Positions 56,898 through 64,000 of a DNA stretch of 64,000 bases are shown here, one piece after another (position 1 is the stretch's first letter; each line of letters opens with the position of its first letter). The stretch is from Chitinophagaceae bacterium (lineage in GTDB: Bacteria > Bacteroidota > Bacteroidia > Chitinophagales > Chitinophagaceae): positions 124,001 through 188,000 of the forward strand of contig JADKJI010000010.1 in the NCBI GenBank assembly GCA_016721085.1, in the 5' to 3' direction. The notes below the pieces were generated by a model. The model saw only the letters and a program-made list of their open reading frames with translations, had not been told where the DNA came from and did no database searches. A program made the translations under genes and the position numbers.

Positions 56898-57623
56898 TTA
56901 GTCTCTGTTCACATCAATCTTATAGGAGAATTTATTACCCCGGTAATAGCCCAGGTTATATTCAATGATACGGTTACCGTCGTCAAAAACAGTACGGCGA
57001 CGCAATAGAAGGGGTTCGCCTTCTTTTGCCTTGAGTAGTTGTGCAATTAAGCGGTCGCAGCTTACTGCATTCAATTCTTCAGAAGAGCGTTTTACCGCAA
57101 TACCATATTTCTTTTCAAGAAGTTGATACAAAGGTTGGGAGAACGTTTCTTTAGCATCGAAAGCTATCCGTGGATGAAACCAGGATATGAAATAGACAAA
57201 GGGTGATTTTCCTGTTCCTAATACCTTTTCCATTTTCACCACTTTTTTGCCTTTGCGTATTCCCAAAGCATTTGCAATCGTTTCGTCGGCATTCTCTTCG
57301 CTGGCACGGAGCATGAGTACTACTAGGGGTACTCCTTTCTCATTCATTTCTGCTGAAAAGCTCTGCCATTTATTTAAATCGGTGGGAATTGTTTTGGGCG
57401 ATAACATGGTGCCCACCTTTTTCTTACGGAGTAACACACCTTCAATAACCAGTTTGTTGATAGCTTGTCGCACGGTATTGCGTGCTACTTTGAATCTGAG
57501 TGCAAGGTCCATTTCCTTAGGCAATAGTTCTCCCTTATCATATTTACCAGAACGTATAAGTTGACGGATCTGGTCTTCGATCTGCCGATGCAGGGGAATA
57601 GAGGAACTATGGTCTATCTTCAT
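56898..57623 (-). CDS. GntR-family (HutC/UTRA) transcriptional regulator
   Basis: A 241-residue regulator. The winged-helix domain (residues 1-70) has IPLHRQIEDQIRQLIRSGKY and ARNTVRQAINKLVIEGVL; the rest is a UTRA ligand-binding domain ending YNLGYYRGNKFSYKIDV, so it senses a small sugar-like effector. ATG 57623 is chosen over TTG 57629 because AGGAG stands eight bases before it, a rare clear Shine-Dalgarno in this window. The likely target is the mannoside operon just downstream; the effector is probably a mannose derivative. Confidence 0.9.
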   Translation of the reverse strand: MKIDHSSSIPLHRQIEDQIRQLIRSGKYDKGELLPKEMDLALRFKVARNTVRQAINKLVIEGVLLRKKKVGTMLSPKTIPTDLNKWQSFSAEMNEKGVPLVVLMLRASEENADETIANALGIRKGKKVVKMEKVLGTGKSPFVYFISWFHPRIAFDAKETFSQPLYQLLEKKYGIAVKRSSEELNAVSCDRLIAQLLKAKEGEPLLLRRRTVFDDGNRIIEYNLGYYRGNKFSYKIDVNRD

Positions 57624-57689
57624 TATCAAACTCCTTTCAAATGGAAAGGTAGGTAGATTTATCTCGTGTATTTTTCTGATTTGTAACTA

Positions 57690-58979
57690 CTATCCAAATG
57701 GCTTGTCGATTGCCACGCTTTGTTCTGAGAAGAATTTAGGTCCGCTTTCCGTAACATATAAGCAGTCTTCCAAGCGTATTCCAAATTCGCCAGGAATGGA
57801 AATTGTGGGTTCATTGCTGAAGCACATACCTGGAGCAATCTTTGTCTTATTTCCTTTTACGAAATTGGTCCATTCGTGTCCTTCAAGTCCAATACCATGT
57901 CCGGTGCGGTGTGGTAAACCGGGTAGTTTATAATTTTTTCCGAATCCTGCATTTTCAATAACGGCACGAGCAGCAGCATCAACCATTTCACAGGTTACAC
58001 CTACTTTAATGGCAGCGAAAGCTGCATCTTGAGCCTTCTTTTCGAGGTTCCAGATATCAATTTGGCGTTGAGAAGGTTTGCCACAAACTATTGTACGTGT
58101 AATGTCGGAGGCATAGCCTTCAACACTTGTTCCACCATCCACTAACACTATATCTCCTTCCTGAATAGTTTGTGGTAGAATTGTACCATGTGGTAATGCA
58201 GAAAACTTTCCTACCAAAACCATGGCGCCGCCAGAGTATCCAAGCTTCCTGAAAGCGGCAGATATATTGGCGCTGAACTCTGCCTGTGGCATGCCGGGAC
58301 GAATTGTAGAGAAGGCCGCTTTATAGGCTTCAATAGTTACATCACTGGATTTTTGCATAAGGGCGATTTCTGCCTTGCTTTTATACATACGGCAGCCTGC
58401 GGTAATTGGAGTAGCGTCTACTACTTCAAATCCTGCTGCCGCTTTGCGAACGCCGTCAGCTATAAAAAAGCGAACTCTCTCTTCAATGCCTATGCGCTTA
58501 AACTTTGCACCACGGTCTTTAACTATCCCAACTATTGTGGCATAGGGGCTTTCGTGTTCTTCCCAGCAGCGTACTTCATCACCAAAGGCAACAGGTATCA
58601 ATTCGCGGGCGCGGTCTTCTTCAAATTTCGGACATACATAAGCAACTGCTCCTTTGGCTGGGATCACCAATCCGAAAGTGCGTTCGCTTTGTCCCCAGCG
58701 CATGCCAGTAAAATAGAAGCTGCTGGTAGTACCTTCCATGAATATGGCGTCGATTTTTTCCTGTGCCATCAGTTGTTGCGCACGTGCAATACGTTGTTTT
58801 CTTTCTTCAACAGAAATTGGAACTACTCCACCTTCCAACGGTTTCAATTCACGGATGATGCGGGGCAATCCTTCTTCTTCAGTTTCTATTTTATTACGGC
58901 CGAATAGGTTTCCGGCCATTGTAAGGGCGCCGGATGTAAGCGCAGCCATTCCGATGAATTTTCTTCTGTTGTGAAGCAT
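57690..58979 (-). CDS. M24-family metallopeptidase (Xaa-Pro peptidase-like) with Tat-type signal
   Basis: A 429-residue peptidase of the pita-bread fold. The N-terminus NRRKFIGMAALTSGALTMAG is a twin-arginine signal. An N-terminal creatinase-like domain (about 55-190) precedes the catalytic domain, with metal ligands in VLVDGGTSVEGYASDITRT (two Asp), the His of LPHRTGHGIGLEGHE, and Glu of FSNEPTISIPGEFGIRLEDC. Proline-peptide or creatinase-type substrates are possible. Not part of the mannoside operon in function, but on the same strand. Confidence 0.88.
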   Translation of the reverse strand: MLHNRRKFIGMAALTSGALTMAGNLFGRNKIETEEEGLPRIIRELKPLEGGVVPISVEERKQRIARAQQLMAQEKIDAIFMEGTTSSFYFTGMRWGQSERTFGLVIPAKGAVAYVCPKFEEDRARELIPVAFGDEVRCWEEHESPYATIVGIVKDRGAKFKRIGIEERVRFFIADGVRKAAAGFEVVDATPITAGCRMYKSKAEIALMQKSSDVTIEAYKAAFSTIRPGMPQAEFSANISAAFRKLGYSGGAMVLVGKFSALPHGTILPQTIQEGDIVLVDGGTSVEGYASDITRTIVCGKPSQRQIDIWNLEKKAQDAAFAAIKVGVTCEMVDAAARAVIENAGFGKNYKLPGLPHRTGHGIGLEGHEWTNFVKGNKTKIAPGMCFSNEPTISIPGEFGIRLEDCLYVTESGPKFFSEQSVAIDKPFG

Positions 58980-58998
58980 GTGTGGGAGTTTAGGGTTT

Positions 58999-59006
58999 TA
59001 AAGATA
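58999..59006 (-). promoter_or_regulatory. Putative -7 element (TATCTTTA) of the M24 peptidase gene
   Basis: The same octamer as at 23379 and 61555, 19 bases before the ATG on the minus strand. One base off TAnnTTTG. The 213-base gap 58980-59192 holds no gene. Confidence 0.35.
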
Positions 59007-59192
59007 GGGAGTTTTGGGGTTGTGTTTTACACAAGATGACATCCCGGTAAAAAACAACTTGCCTCTAATTGATTTATGCCAAAAAATGCAAGTACTTGAC
59101 TAGGTATAATTTAAGTATGAAATGTGAAGGATGGGGTTGTGGGGTACAAATTTTTTGAGGTTGTACTTTACACAATATCGAAAAGAATAAAC

Positions 59193-60733
59193 CTACTTTT
59201 TGTTGTTCCACAATATAACCGCTTGCGGAAACGATTCAACCCCTTTAAAAAGCAGCTTTGTAAGCTCGTTCATGGTGTGAATATAAGAGCCGATGATAAT
59301 GTCCGGTTGTCCGTCTTTATTGATATCGGCCACTTCCATAGTGAGCCATTTGCCCGAACCGGCATCTTTTGTTGTGGATGCAGTAAAGCTGAGATTGCCT
59401 TTATTTTCGAGATATACAAAACCCTTTTCAGGTTTATCATAATCCTCATAGAAAGATATGGCAGCTATATCAAGGTCCCCATCATTATCGAAATCCCTTG
59501 CCATGGCTTTGCTGGCGCCGTAATAGGGATAGAAATAGCTTTCCTTGAAATTATTATTTCCATCATTCAGGTAGATTCGAATGCCATGATAGAATTTACT
59601 GACGGGAGAGATATCCCAATTATCTCCATTAGTCATTAGGATATCTGGGAAGCCATCATTATTGAAATCATCCAATTCGTAATAACTAACGCCATAAACA
59701 GGGGGTAGTTGAATCAGGTTTTTATCTTTAAATACACCATTGCCCTGATTTTCGAAGAGCCATATTCCTTCTCTTCCTTGTGCCAGCATAGCCACTACAT
59801 CGGGTTTTCCATCGCGGTTCATATCCACGATATCGATTTTTCTGGAGCCAGGCTGATTGCGAAGCACGTGCTCCTTTTTTCGATTGCTGCCATCATACCA
59901 ACTTAGTTTTCCGGTATGGTTTCCGAATTCTCCCAATACTAAATCTTCTTTTCCATCTCCATTAAGATCGCCATGTGCAAATTGAACAGGACGAGCTAAA
60001 TTGATAAAATCGTTTGCGGGATTATTGGTAGAAGGAACGGAATCCAATACCATTATACGGCCCTTCTTTTTTCGGAAGGAGTGATACTTCCAATACAGAG
60101 TACTTGAACGGGACCGTCTTTAGGGAAGTCAACATCAACTGGTGCGCTTTCTACTTGCCAGTAGGAGGCGAATTGAAGATCTGGTTGCAAAACTGAGACT
60201 TCATTTGAAGCGTCACCAATATATAGATGTGAGCGAAGGCTATCGTATTTAAGCAGTGTGGTTTTAGGCGCTTGTTTTTCTCCAATGAAAATAGTTTCCC
60301 CTTTAAACCGTGAGAGATTGTTTTTAGCGATAGGATGATCATCTTGGGGCAATGGGTTGTTGGGAGCTTTTTGCAGGTAATACTCAACAATCTTATTCCA
60401 ATTTTCTTCTGATAAAAGAGGAGTGGTTGGGAAGACTTTCAATTCCCGAACCAATACGGCCTCATCTTCTTCCATATCAGCAAATGGATCGGCGTTGCCT
60501 TTTCTGATACCTAAACGCCAACCCATATTGGGCAGTACTTTTTCTTTCCAGGTGCTTTTATCAAGAAGACTTGGTTCAGGAAACACATGGCAATTCGTGC
60601 AATATTGTTTGGCTAAAGCTTCGCCTGTTGCTGGCAAGCGCAATTCATTGGAAGGTGGAAACAAAGAGAATCCGGTTGTAAGCAGTACGAATAGTGCTAT
60701 AACCAGGGTTCTTAAAATGTGTCGTTGTTTCAT
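59193..60733 (-). CDS. Exported haem c-motif and VCBS/FG-GAP repeat protein, frameshifted
   Basis: After repair 513 residues. Signal peptide (about 1-27), then an N-terminal CXXCH haem-binding motif YCTNCHVFPEPSLLDKSTW, and FG-GAP/VCBS propeller repeats with calcium-type DxDxDGxxD loops: GDLNGDGKEDLVLG, VDMNRDGKPDVVA, DDFNNDGFPDILM, RDFDNDGDLDIAA and ADINKDGQPDIII. The break lies in the T6 run 60067-60072; one more base joins ITPSEKK to GRIMVLDSV. Such haem-propeller fusions are frequent in Bacteroidetes with unknown electron partners. Confidence 0.85.
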
Positions 60734-60792
60734 TCGAATCGCTTCCTATAAATAACCAGAATTGCTTATTGATAGCGGACTTTTGCTACTTA

Positions 60793-61132
60793 TTAGAAGG
60801 GAGGTTCTTCATCAAAATGAGCATCATGGAATGAGTCTATTGGTGGTGCATCAGTAGGACCATCACCGCTGGCTGACTCAATTTTCCAAGCTTTCACATC
60901 GGTATACCAGCGATTGTTGTATTCGCGGCTTTCAACGTCGAAGTCAATTTTGAGTTGATTACCAACTTTAAGAAGACTTTCGTTTATTTTATCTCCCCAG
61001 ATAGAAATGCATATTTTTTTTGGGGTAGGTAGCTTCTGTTTCTACAATAATGTCTTGCTTCTTCCAGGCGCCGTTTTTGCCGGTACCTGTTTGTAAGGGT
61101 AATAATTGAATCAGTTTGGCGGTCAGTTGCAT
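60793..61132 (-). CDS. DUF3127 protein, frameshifted
   Basis: Read directly from sequence: ATG 61132 to TAA 60793, 112 residues after removing one base from the 8-T run 61014-61021 (A8 in coding sense). N-terminus MQLTAKLIQLLPLQTGTGKN and the middle ATYPKKICISIWGDKINESL, then VESREYNNRWYTDVKAWKIE, are the DUF3127 pattern, an OB-fold small protein resembling single-stranded-DNA-binding proteins. The acidic tail DAHFDEEPPF also recalls SSB C-termini. Without repair the frame stops after HFYLGR. Confidence 0.83.
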
Positions 61133-61261
61133 AAAAAGTGGTAGTAAGTGAGAGGGTGAAAGTAAGAAAAGAAGTAATAAGTTGTACGTTTTAAGTTAGA
61201 ACCCTGTTTGTAAAAGTTCAGCCAAGTACTTTCCGTTTTTCCGTTTTCCCGGCAAGTGTAT

Positions 61262-61427
61262 TTAATCCCAGTTTAACAGCCGAACATATAGGGACATAGA
61301 ACAAAACTATACATTGGGTACTGCTAGTTGAAGAAGGAGATAGAATGTATGGTTCGGGAGGATTTGGTTGTAAAAGATGGTGAAAAACCTCCAGGATGAC
61401 ATCTCCCGGGATGTCATCCTGGAGGTT
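61262..61427. repeat. Composite dispersed repeat, copy 2
   Basis: Starts with TTAATCCCAGTTTAACAGCC (61262), as at 23513, and ends with a perfect 18-bp inverted repeat (arms 61386-61403 and 61410-61427, AACCTCCAGGATGACATC). A CCGTTTTTCCG-CTTTCCCGGCAA-type segment occurs on both sides (61231 and 61457). No gene is visible from 61133 to 61579. Confidence 0.7.
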
Positions 61428-61554
61428 GACTTCTCAAAGTTTATACCCCTTCCCGTTTTTCCGCTTTCCCGGCAACTGTATTTATTCAAACCGTATCCAG
61501 CTGCTTAATTCCCACATCTTCACATCTTCACACTTCCACATTAGTTCTCTCCGC

Positions 61555-61562
61555 TATCTTTA
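61555..61562 (+). promoter_or_regulatory. Putative -7 element (TATCTTTA) of rluF
   Basis: Third copy of the TATCTTTA octamer, 17 bases before the ATG at 61580. Same tentative status as at 23379 and 58999. Confidence 0.35.
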
Positions 61563-61579
61563 CACCCTACAACAGTATC

Positions 61580-62311
61580 ATGGGCGACAACAAATCAGAA
61601 GAGGGCATACAAATCAATAAATACATCAGCAATAGTGGGTTCTGCTCCAGAAGGGAAGCCGAAAAGCTGATTGAGCAGGCAAGGGTAACCATCAACGACG
61701 AATTGGTGGAACTGACAGCAAGGGTTTACCCGGGTGATATGGTTGCGATTGATGGAGAGAAAATCAAGAACAAACAAAGAGCCATCTATATAGCGTTTAA
61801 TAAACCTGTCGGGGTTACTTCAACCACCGATATGAAGGATAAGACCAATATCATAAGTTTTATCAATCATCCTAAACGGATTTTTCCTGTAGGAAGATTG
61901 GATAAGGATTCTGAAGGATTGATTCTTCTTACAAATGATGGTGATATTGTTAACAGAATTTTGCGTGCCGGAAATAACAACGAGAAAGAATATATAGTTA
62001 CGGTTGATCAGGAGTTGAGTGGCGAAGCTATACGAGAAATGTCGCAGGGAGTTAGCATCTTAGGTACCAGAACTAAGCCATGTTATATTCGTCAGGAAGC
62101 TGGCAGGCGGTTTCGTATTATACTAAAGCAAGGCTTAAATAGGCAGATCCGTAGAATGTGTTCTCATTTCGGATACAAGGTAAAAACGCTTAGGCGTATC
62201 CGAATCATGCATATAGAACTTGGGAATCTGGGATTGGGTAAATGGCGGTATTTGACACCTGCTGAAGTGACGCAGTTGGAGAAGGCGTTGGAAGAATCAA
62301 GTAATGGCTAA
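61580..62311 (+). CDS. rluF: 23S rRNA pseudouridine synthase, RluF/RsuA family
   Basis: A 243-residue enzyme making pseudouridine in 23S rRNA. An S4 RNA-binding domain (about residues 12-60: INKYISNSGFCSRREAEKLI) precedes the catalytic domain with FNKPVGVTSTT, the active-site Asp in FPVGRLDKDSEGLILLTNDG and LNRQIRRMCSHFGYKVKTLRR. The RluF branch is favoured by FNKPVGVTSTTD and KFLIEQ-type S4 spacing; RluB/RsuA-type paralogs are the main alternative. Confidence 0.87.
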   Translation: MGDNKSEEGIQINKYISNSGFCSRREAEKLIEQARVTINDELVELTARVYPGDMVAIDGEKIKNKQRAIYIAFNKPVGVTSTTDMKDKTNIISFINHPKRIFPVGRLDKDSEGLILLTNDGDIVNRILRAGNNNEKEYIVTVDQELSGEAIREMSQGVSILGTRTKPCYIRQEAGRRFRIILKQGLNRQIRRMCSHFGYKVKTLRRIRIMHIELGNLGLGKWRYLTPAEVTQLEKALEESSNG

Positions 62312-62343
62312 AAGCGAAGGGCTTAAGGCTCAATGCTGAATAC

Positions 62344-62406
62344 AATAACCGCAGAGACGCGGAGGCGCAGAGGAATACCCTGCGTCATTGCGTCTCCGCG
62401 GTTATT
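62344..62406. repeat. Inverted repeat, CCGCAGAGACGC family, copy 3
   Basis: Ends AATAACCGC and GCGGTTATT are perfectly complementary and the inner arms are nearly so (CGCAGAGACGCGGAGGCGCAG type). It lies between convergent rluF and yceI genes, the same setting as copy 2, which supports a terminator-like role. Confidence 0.82.
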
Positions 62407-62468
62407 TATTTTGAATTCAAGAGTAATTCGGGTGTTACACCTCAACTTCTGGAACCTCTTGAACCTTT

Positions 62469-62993
62469 TTACGCTTGCTTTACAAGTTGCACTTGTATAT
62501 GCAATTTCACTTCTTCACTAACTACTATTCCACCTGCTTCAGTAACCGCATTCCAGGTTAAACCGAAATCTGAACGATGGATTTTTCCATTGATTTCGAA
62601 ACCAGCCTTGAATTGACCATAAGGATCAGTCATAACACCACCTAATTCTGCATCGAGAGTGATAGATTTTGTAACACCCTTGATGGTAAGGTCACCAGTC
62701 AATTTGTAGTCATCGCCATCTTTTGTAAGACTGGTAGATTTGAAGGTCAGCAAGGGGAATTTTTCTGAATCGAAGAATTCGCCGCTTTTCAAGTGACCAT
62801 CGCGTTGTTCGCTGTTGGTATCGATGCTGCTTGTTTCAGCTTCGAAGTTGATAACTGCATCCGTAAAATCTTCTTTACTGGCAGTCATTGATCCGCTGAA
62901 TTTTTGGAAATGACCAGTTACGTTTGTGATCATCAGGTGTTTTACCTTGAATGTGATTTCGCTGTGTGAAGCGTCGATAATGTAAGTTGCCAT
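62469..62993 (-). CDS. YceI-family lipid-binding protein
   Basis: A 174-residue lipocalin-like protein of the YceI family, which binds isoprenoid-type lipids. Marks are YIDASHSEITFKVKHLMI at the start, FDSEKFPLLTFKST, LTGDLTIKGVTKSITLDAEL and FEINGKIHRSDFGLTWN. There is no signal peptide, so it is cytoplasmic in contrast to the periplasmic E. coli protein. Located 34 bases downstream of pirin, on the same strand, and likely cotranscribed. Confidence 0.92.
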   Translation of the reverse strand: MATYIIDASHSEITFKVKHLMITNVTGHFQKFSGSMTASKEDFTDAVINFEAETSSIDTNSEQRDGHLKSGEFFDSEKFPLLTFKSTSLTKDGDDYKLTGDLTIKGVTKSITLDAELGGVMTDPYGQFKAGFEINGKIHRSDFGLTWNAVTEAGGIVVSEEVKLHIQVQLVKQA

Positions 62994-63027
62994 GGTTTGC
63001 TTGTTTTATTTATTTTGAAATGAATGG

Positions 63028-63741
63028 TTACGATAATAGCATTGGGATGTCTATCAATAATACTTCTGATTCGGTTGTGCTCTTTATCTTAAAATCACTG
63101 GTTTCCCAAACACCTAGTGCATCCCTTTCGTTCAGTAATTGGTCGCCTATTTCTACACTTCCTTTTATTACGAAAACATAAACGCCATTTCCAGACTTCT
63201 TTATAGTATAGGAAGATTCGAAATCCTTACTCATATTTGTCAGTGAGAACCAAGCGTCCTGATTGATGAAATTGGCAGTAGCATCATCTGGAGCTACAAC
63301 GGTTTGGAATTTATTCTGACGATCAGCTGCAAGAAATGTCTTCTGTTCATAACGGGGAGTGATATTGCGGAGTTTTGGGAACACCCATATCTGCAAAAAT
63401 TTCACTGGCTTATCGGTGTTTGCATTGAATTCGCTGTGAGCAATCCCAGAACCAGCGCTCATGATCTGTACATCGTTATGACGGATGATCTCATCGCGTC
63501 CCGTCGAGTCCTGATGATGCAGATCACCATATAATGGAATACTAACAATCTCCATATTATCGTGCGGATGTTTTCCGAAGCCCATGCCTGGGTCTACGGT
63601 ATCATCATTGAGTACACGTAAAGCACCAAAATGCACTTTAGCTGGATCATGATAGTGACCGAAACTGAAGCTATGGTAGCTATTCAGCCAGTCGAATTGT
63701 GCGTGTCCGCGTTTTGAAGCGGCGTGGAATAAGGTTTTCAT
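63028..63741 (-). CDS. Pirin-family bicupin protein
   Basis: A 237-residue bicupin. The metal site is visible in FGKHPHDNMEIVSIPLYG (two His), HNDVQIMSAGSGIAHSEFN (His and Glu), typical of pirins such as YhhW, some of which degrade quercetin. The N-terminal RGHAQFDWLNSYHSFSFGHY is a signature of the YhaK/YhhW group. AAGGAGAG precedes the start by a few bases, and a MarR-type inverted repeat lies upstream. Confidence 0.92.
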   Translation of the reverse strand: MKTLFHAASKRGHAQFDWLNSYHSFSFGHYHDPAKVHFGALRVLNDDTVDPGMGFGKHPHDNMEIVSIPLYGDLHHQDSTGRDEIIRHNDVQIMSAGSGIAHSEFNANTDKPVKFLQIWVFPKLRNITPRYEQKTFLAADRQNKFQTVVAPDDATANFINQDAWFSLTNMSKDFESSYTIKKSGNGVYVFVIKGSVEIGDQLLNERDALGVWETSDFKIKSTTESEVLLIDIPMLLS

Positions 63742-63760
63742 TATTCTCTCCTTTTAATTG

Positions 63761-63774
63761 AGTGTATGTACACT
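63761..63774. promoter_or_regulatory. Possible MarR operator
   Basis: AGTGTA-TG-TACACT is a perfect 6+6 inverted repeat between the end of the MarR-family gene and the pirin start. Its size suits a MarR dimer; binding is not shown. Confidence 0.4.
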
Positions 63775-63791
63775 TATTTTAACAAAAAAAA

Positions 63792-64000
63792 TCAAACTTC
63801 GTTCAGCCGGAACTTTTCCAAAAGGTCGTTCAATACCCCGGCTTCGTTGTTTTCCATTGGCAATACGGCATCGAAAATAGTATTGATCTTAGCGGTGCTT
63901 GCTTCCAAAACTCCGATTCCGGATTTTGTAAGTCCAATGAGTGTCTCGCGTTTATCAGCTGGAGATACTGTTCTAGTAACCAGTTTTTTGTTTTCCAGAC
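63792..64000 (-). CDS. MarR-family transcriptional regulator, C-terminal part
   Basis: The last 69 codons of a regulator that continues past the window. The wing and beginning of the C-terminal helices are seen: LENKKLVTRTVSPADKRETL and LTKSGIGVLEASTAKINTIF, the MarR pattern of wing DxR followed by LT..G. It lies just upstream of pirin and probably controls pirin and yceI. The DNA-recognition helix lies outside the window. Confidence 0.78.
   Translation of the reverse strand, partial: LENKKLVTRTVSPADKRETLIGLTKSGIGVLEASTAKINTIFDAVLPMENNEAGVLNDLLEKFRLNEV

Noticed and set aside
58353..58907. 184-codon plus-strand frame opposite the M24 peptidase
   Set aside because: Phe/Cys-rich antisense translation; the minus-strand peptidase has complete metal-binding motifs.
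59124..59639. 171-codon plus-strand frame opposite the VCBS protein
   Set aside because: Its Ile-rich repeats mirror the calcium-loop repeats of the real gene on the other strand.
33221..61021. Programmed ribosomal frameshifting as the cause of the broken genes
   Set aside because: Breaks occur in both directions, in unrelated families, at ordinary short homopolymers, without common slippery heptamers or downstream structure.
61396..61620. 74-codon plus-strand frame upstream of rluF
   Set aside because: It lies in repeat DNA and its product is low-complexity; rluF starts in another frame with a good S4 domain.

Overview
The window comes from a member of the Bacteroidetes, most likely the Chitinophagaceae or a close relative. 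The evidence is a SusC/SusD pair, a second TonB-dependent receptor, a type IX secretion sorting tail, AT-rich DNA, mostly absent Shine-Dalgarno sequences and a Bacteroidetes-type TAnnTTTG promoter element. I identified no rRNA, tRNA, CRISPR array or insertion sequence.

Region 1 (1-22484, all + strand) is a pectin utilisation locus that runs from polymer to central metabolism. It begins inside a SusC transporter, then SusD, pectate lyase (PL1), rhamnogalacturonan acetylesterase (CE12), GH43, a small NTF2-like protein, polygalacturonase (GH28), an unsaturated-galacturonyl hydrolase (GH105) with an extra C-terminal domain, and pectin methylesterase (CE8). These are followed by the isomerase branch for galacturonate (uxaC, uxaB, uxaA), the branch for unsaturated uronates (kduI, kduD), their shared end (kdgK, kdgA), a YhcH-family protein and a hexuronate permease. 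kdgK carries a one-base frameshift.

Region 2 (22492-30885) holds a DUF1684 protein, a SWIB-domain protein with a histone-H1-like tail, a TatD hydrolase, TcdA, a complete tripartite ABC exporter (ATPase, adaptor, permease, TolC) and a DUF2071 protein.

Region 3 (30989-37858, - strand) is the most unusual part: a tightly packed cluster of speD, two DUF4178 proteins, a 53-residue membrane protein, a DUF350 protein, a membrane-anchored spermidine-synthase-like enzyme, a probable Tat-exported flavin amine oxidase lipoprotein and a histidine-rich polytopic membrane protein. I infer a membrane-associated polyamine-type pathway of unknown product.

Region 4 (38342-49355) is mixed: a type IX secreted LamG-like protein, a queuosine-precursor transporter, a cyclase-family lipoprotein, a methyltransferase, a TspO-like protein, a DUF1295 protein, a Gfo/Idh/MocA oxidoreductase, a TonB-dependent receptor and an exported SAM hydroxide adenosyltransferase.

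Region 5 (49444-57623, - strand) looks like a mannoside operon: GntR regulator, ROK kinase fused to a mannose-6-phosphate isomerase, sugar permease and GH38 mannosidase, with a likely operator and promoter in front of the kinase gene. Region 6 (57690-64000) has an M24 peptidase, a haem-c/VCBS protein, a DUF3127 protein, RluF, YceI, pirin and the end of a MarR regulator.

Caution: twenty one-base frameshifts can be placed in thirteen genes, nearly all between 33 and 61 kb and mostly at short homopolymers. They look like sequencing or assembly errors. These genes are reported here as single repaired genes.
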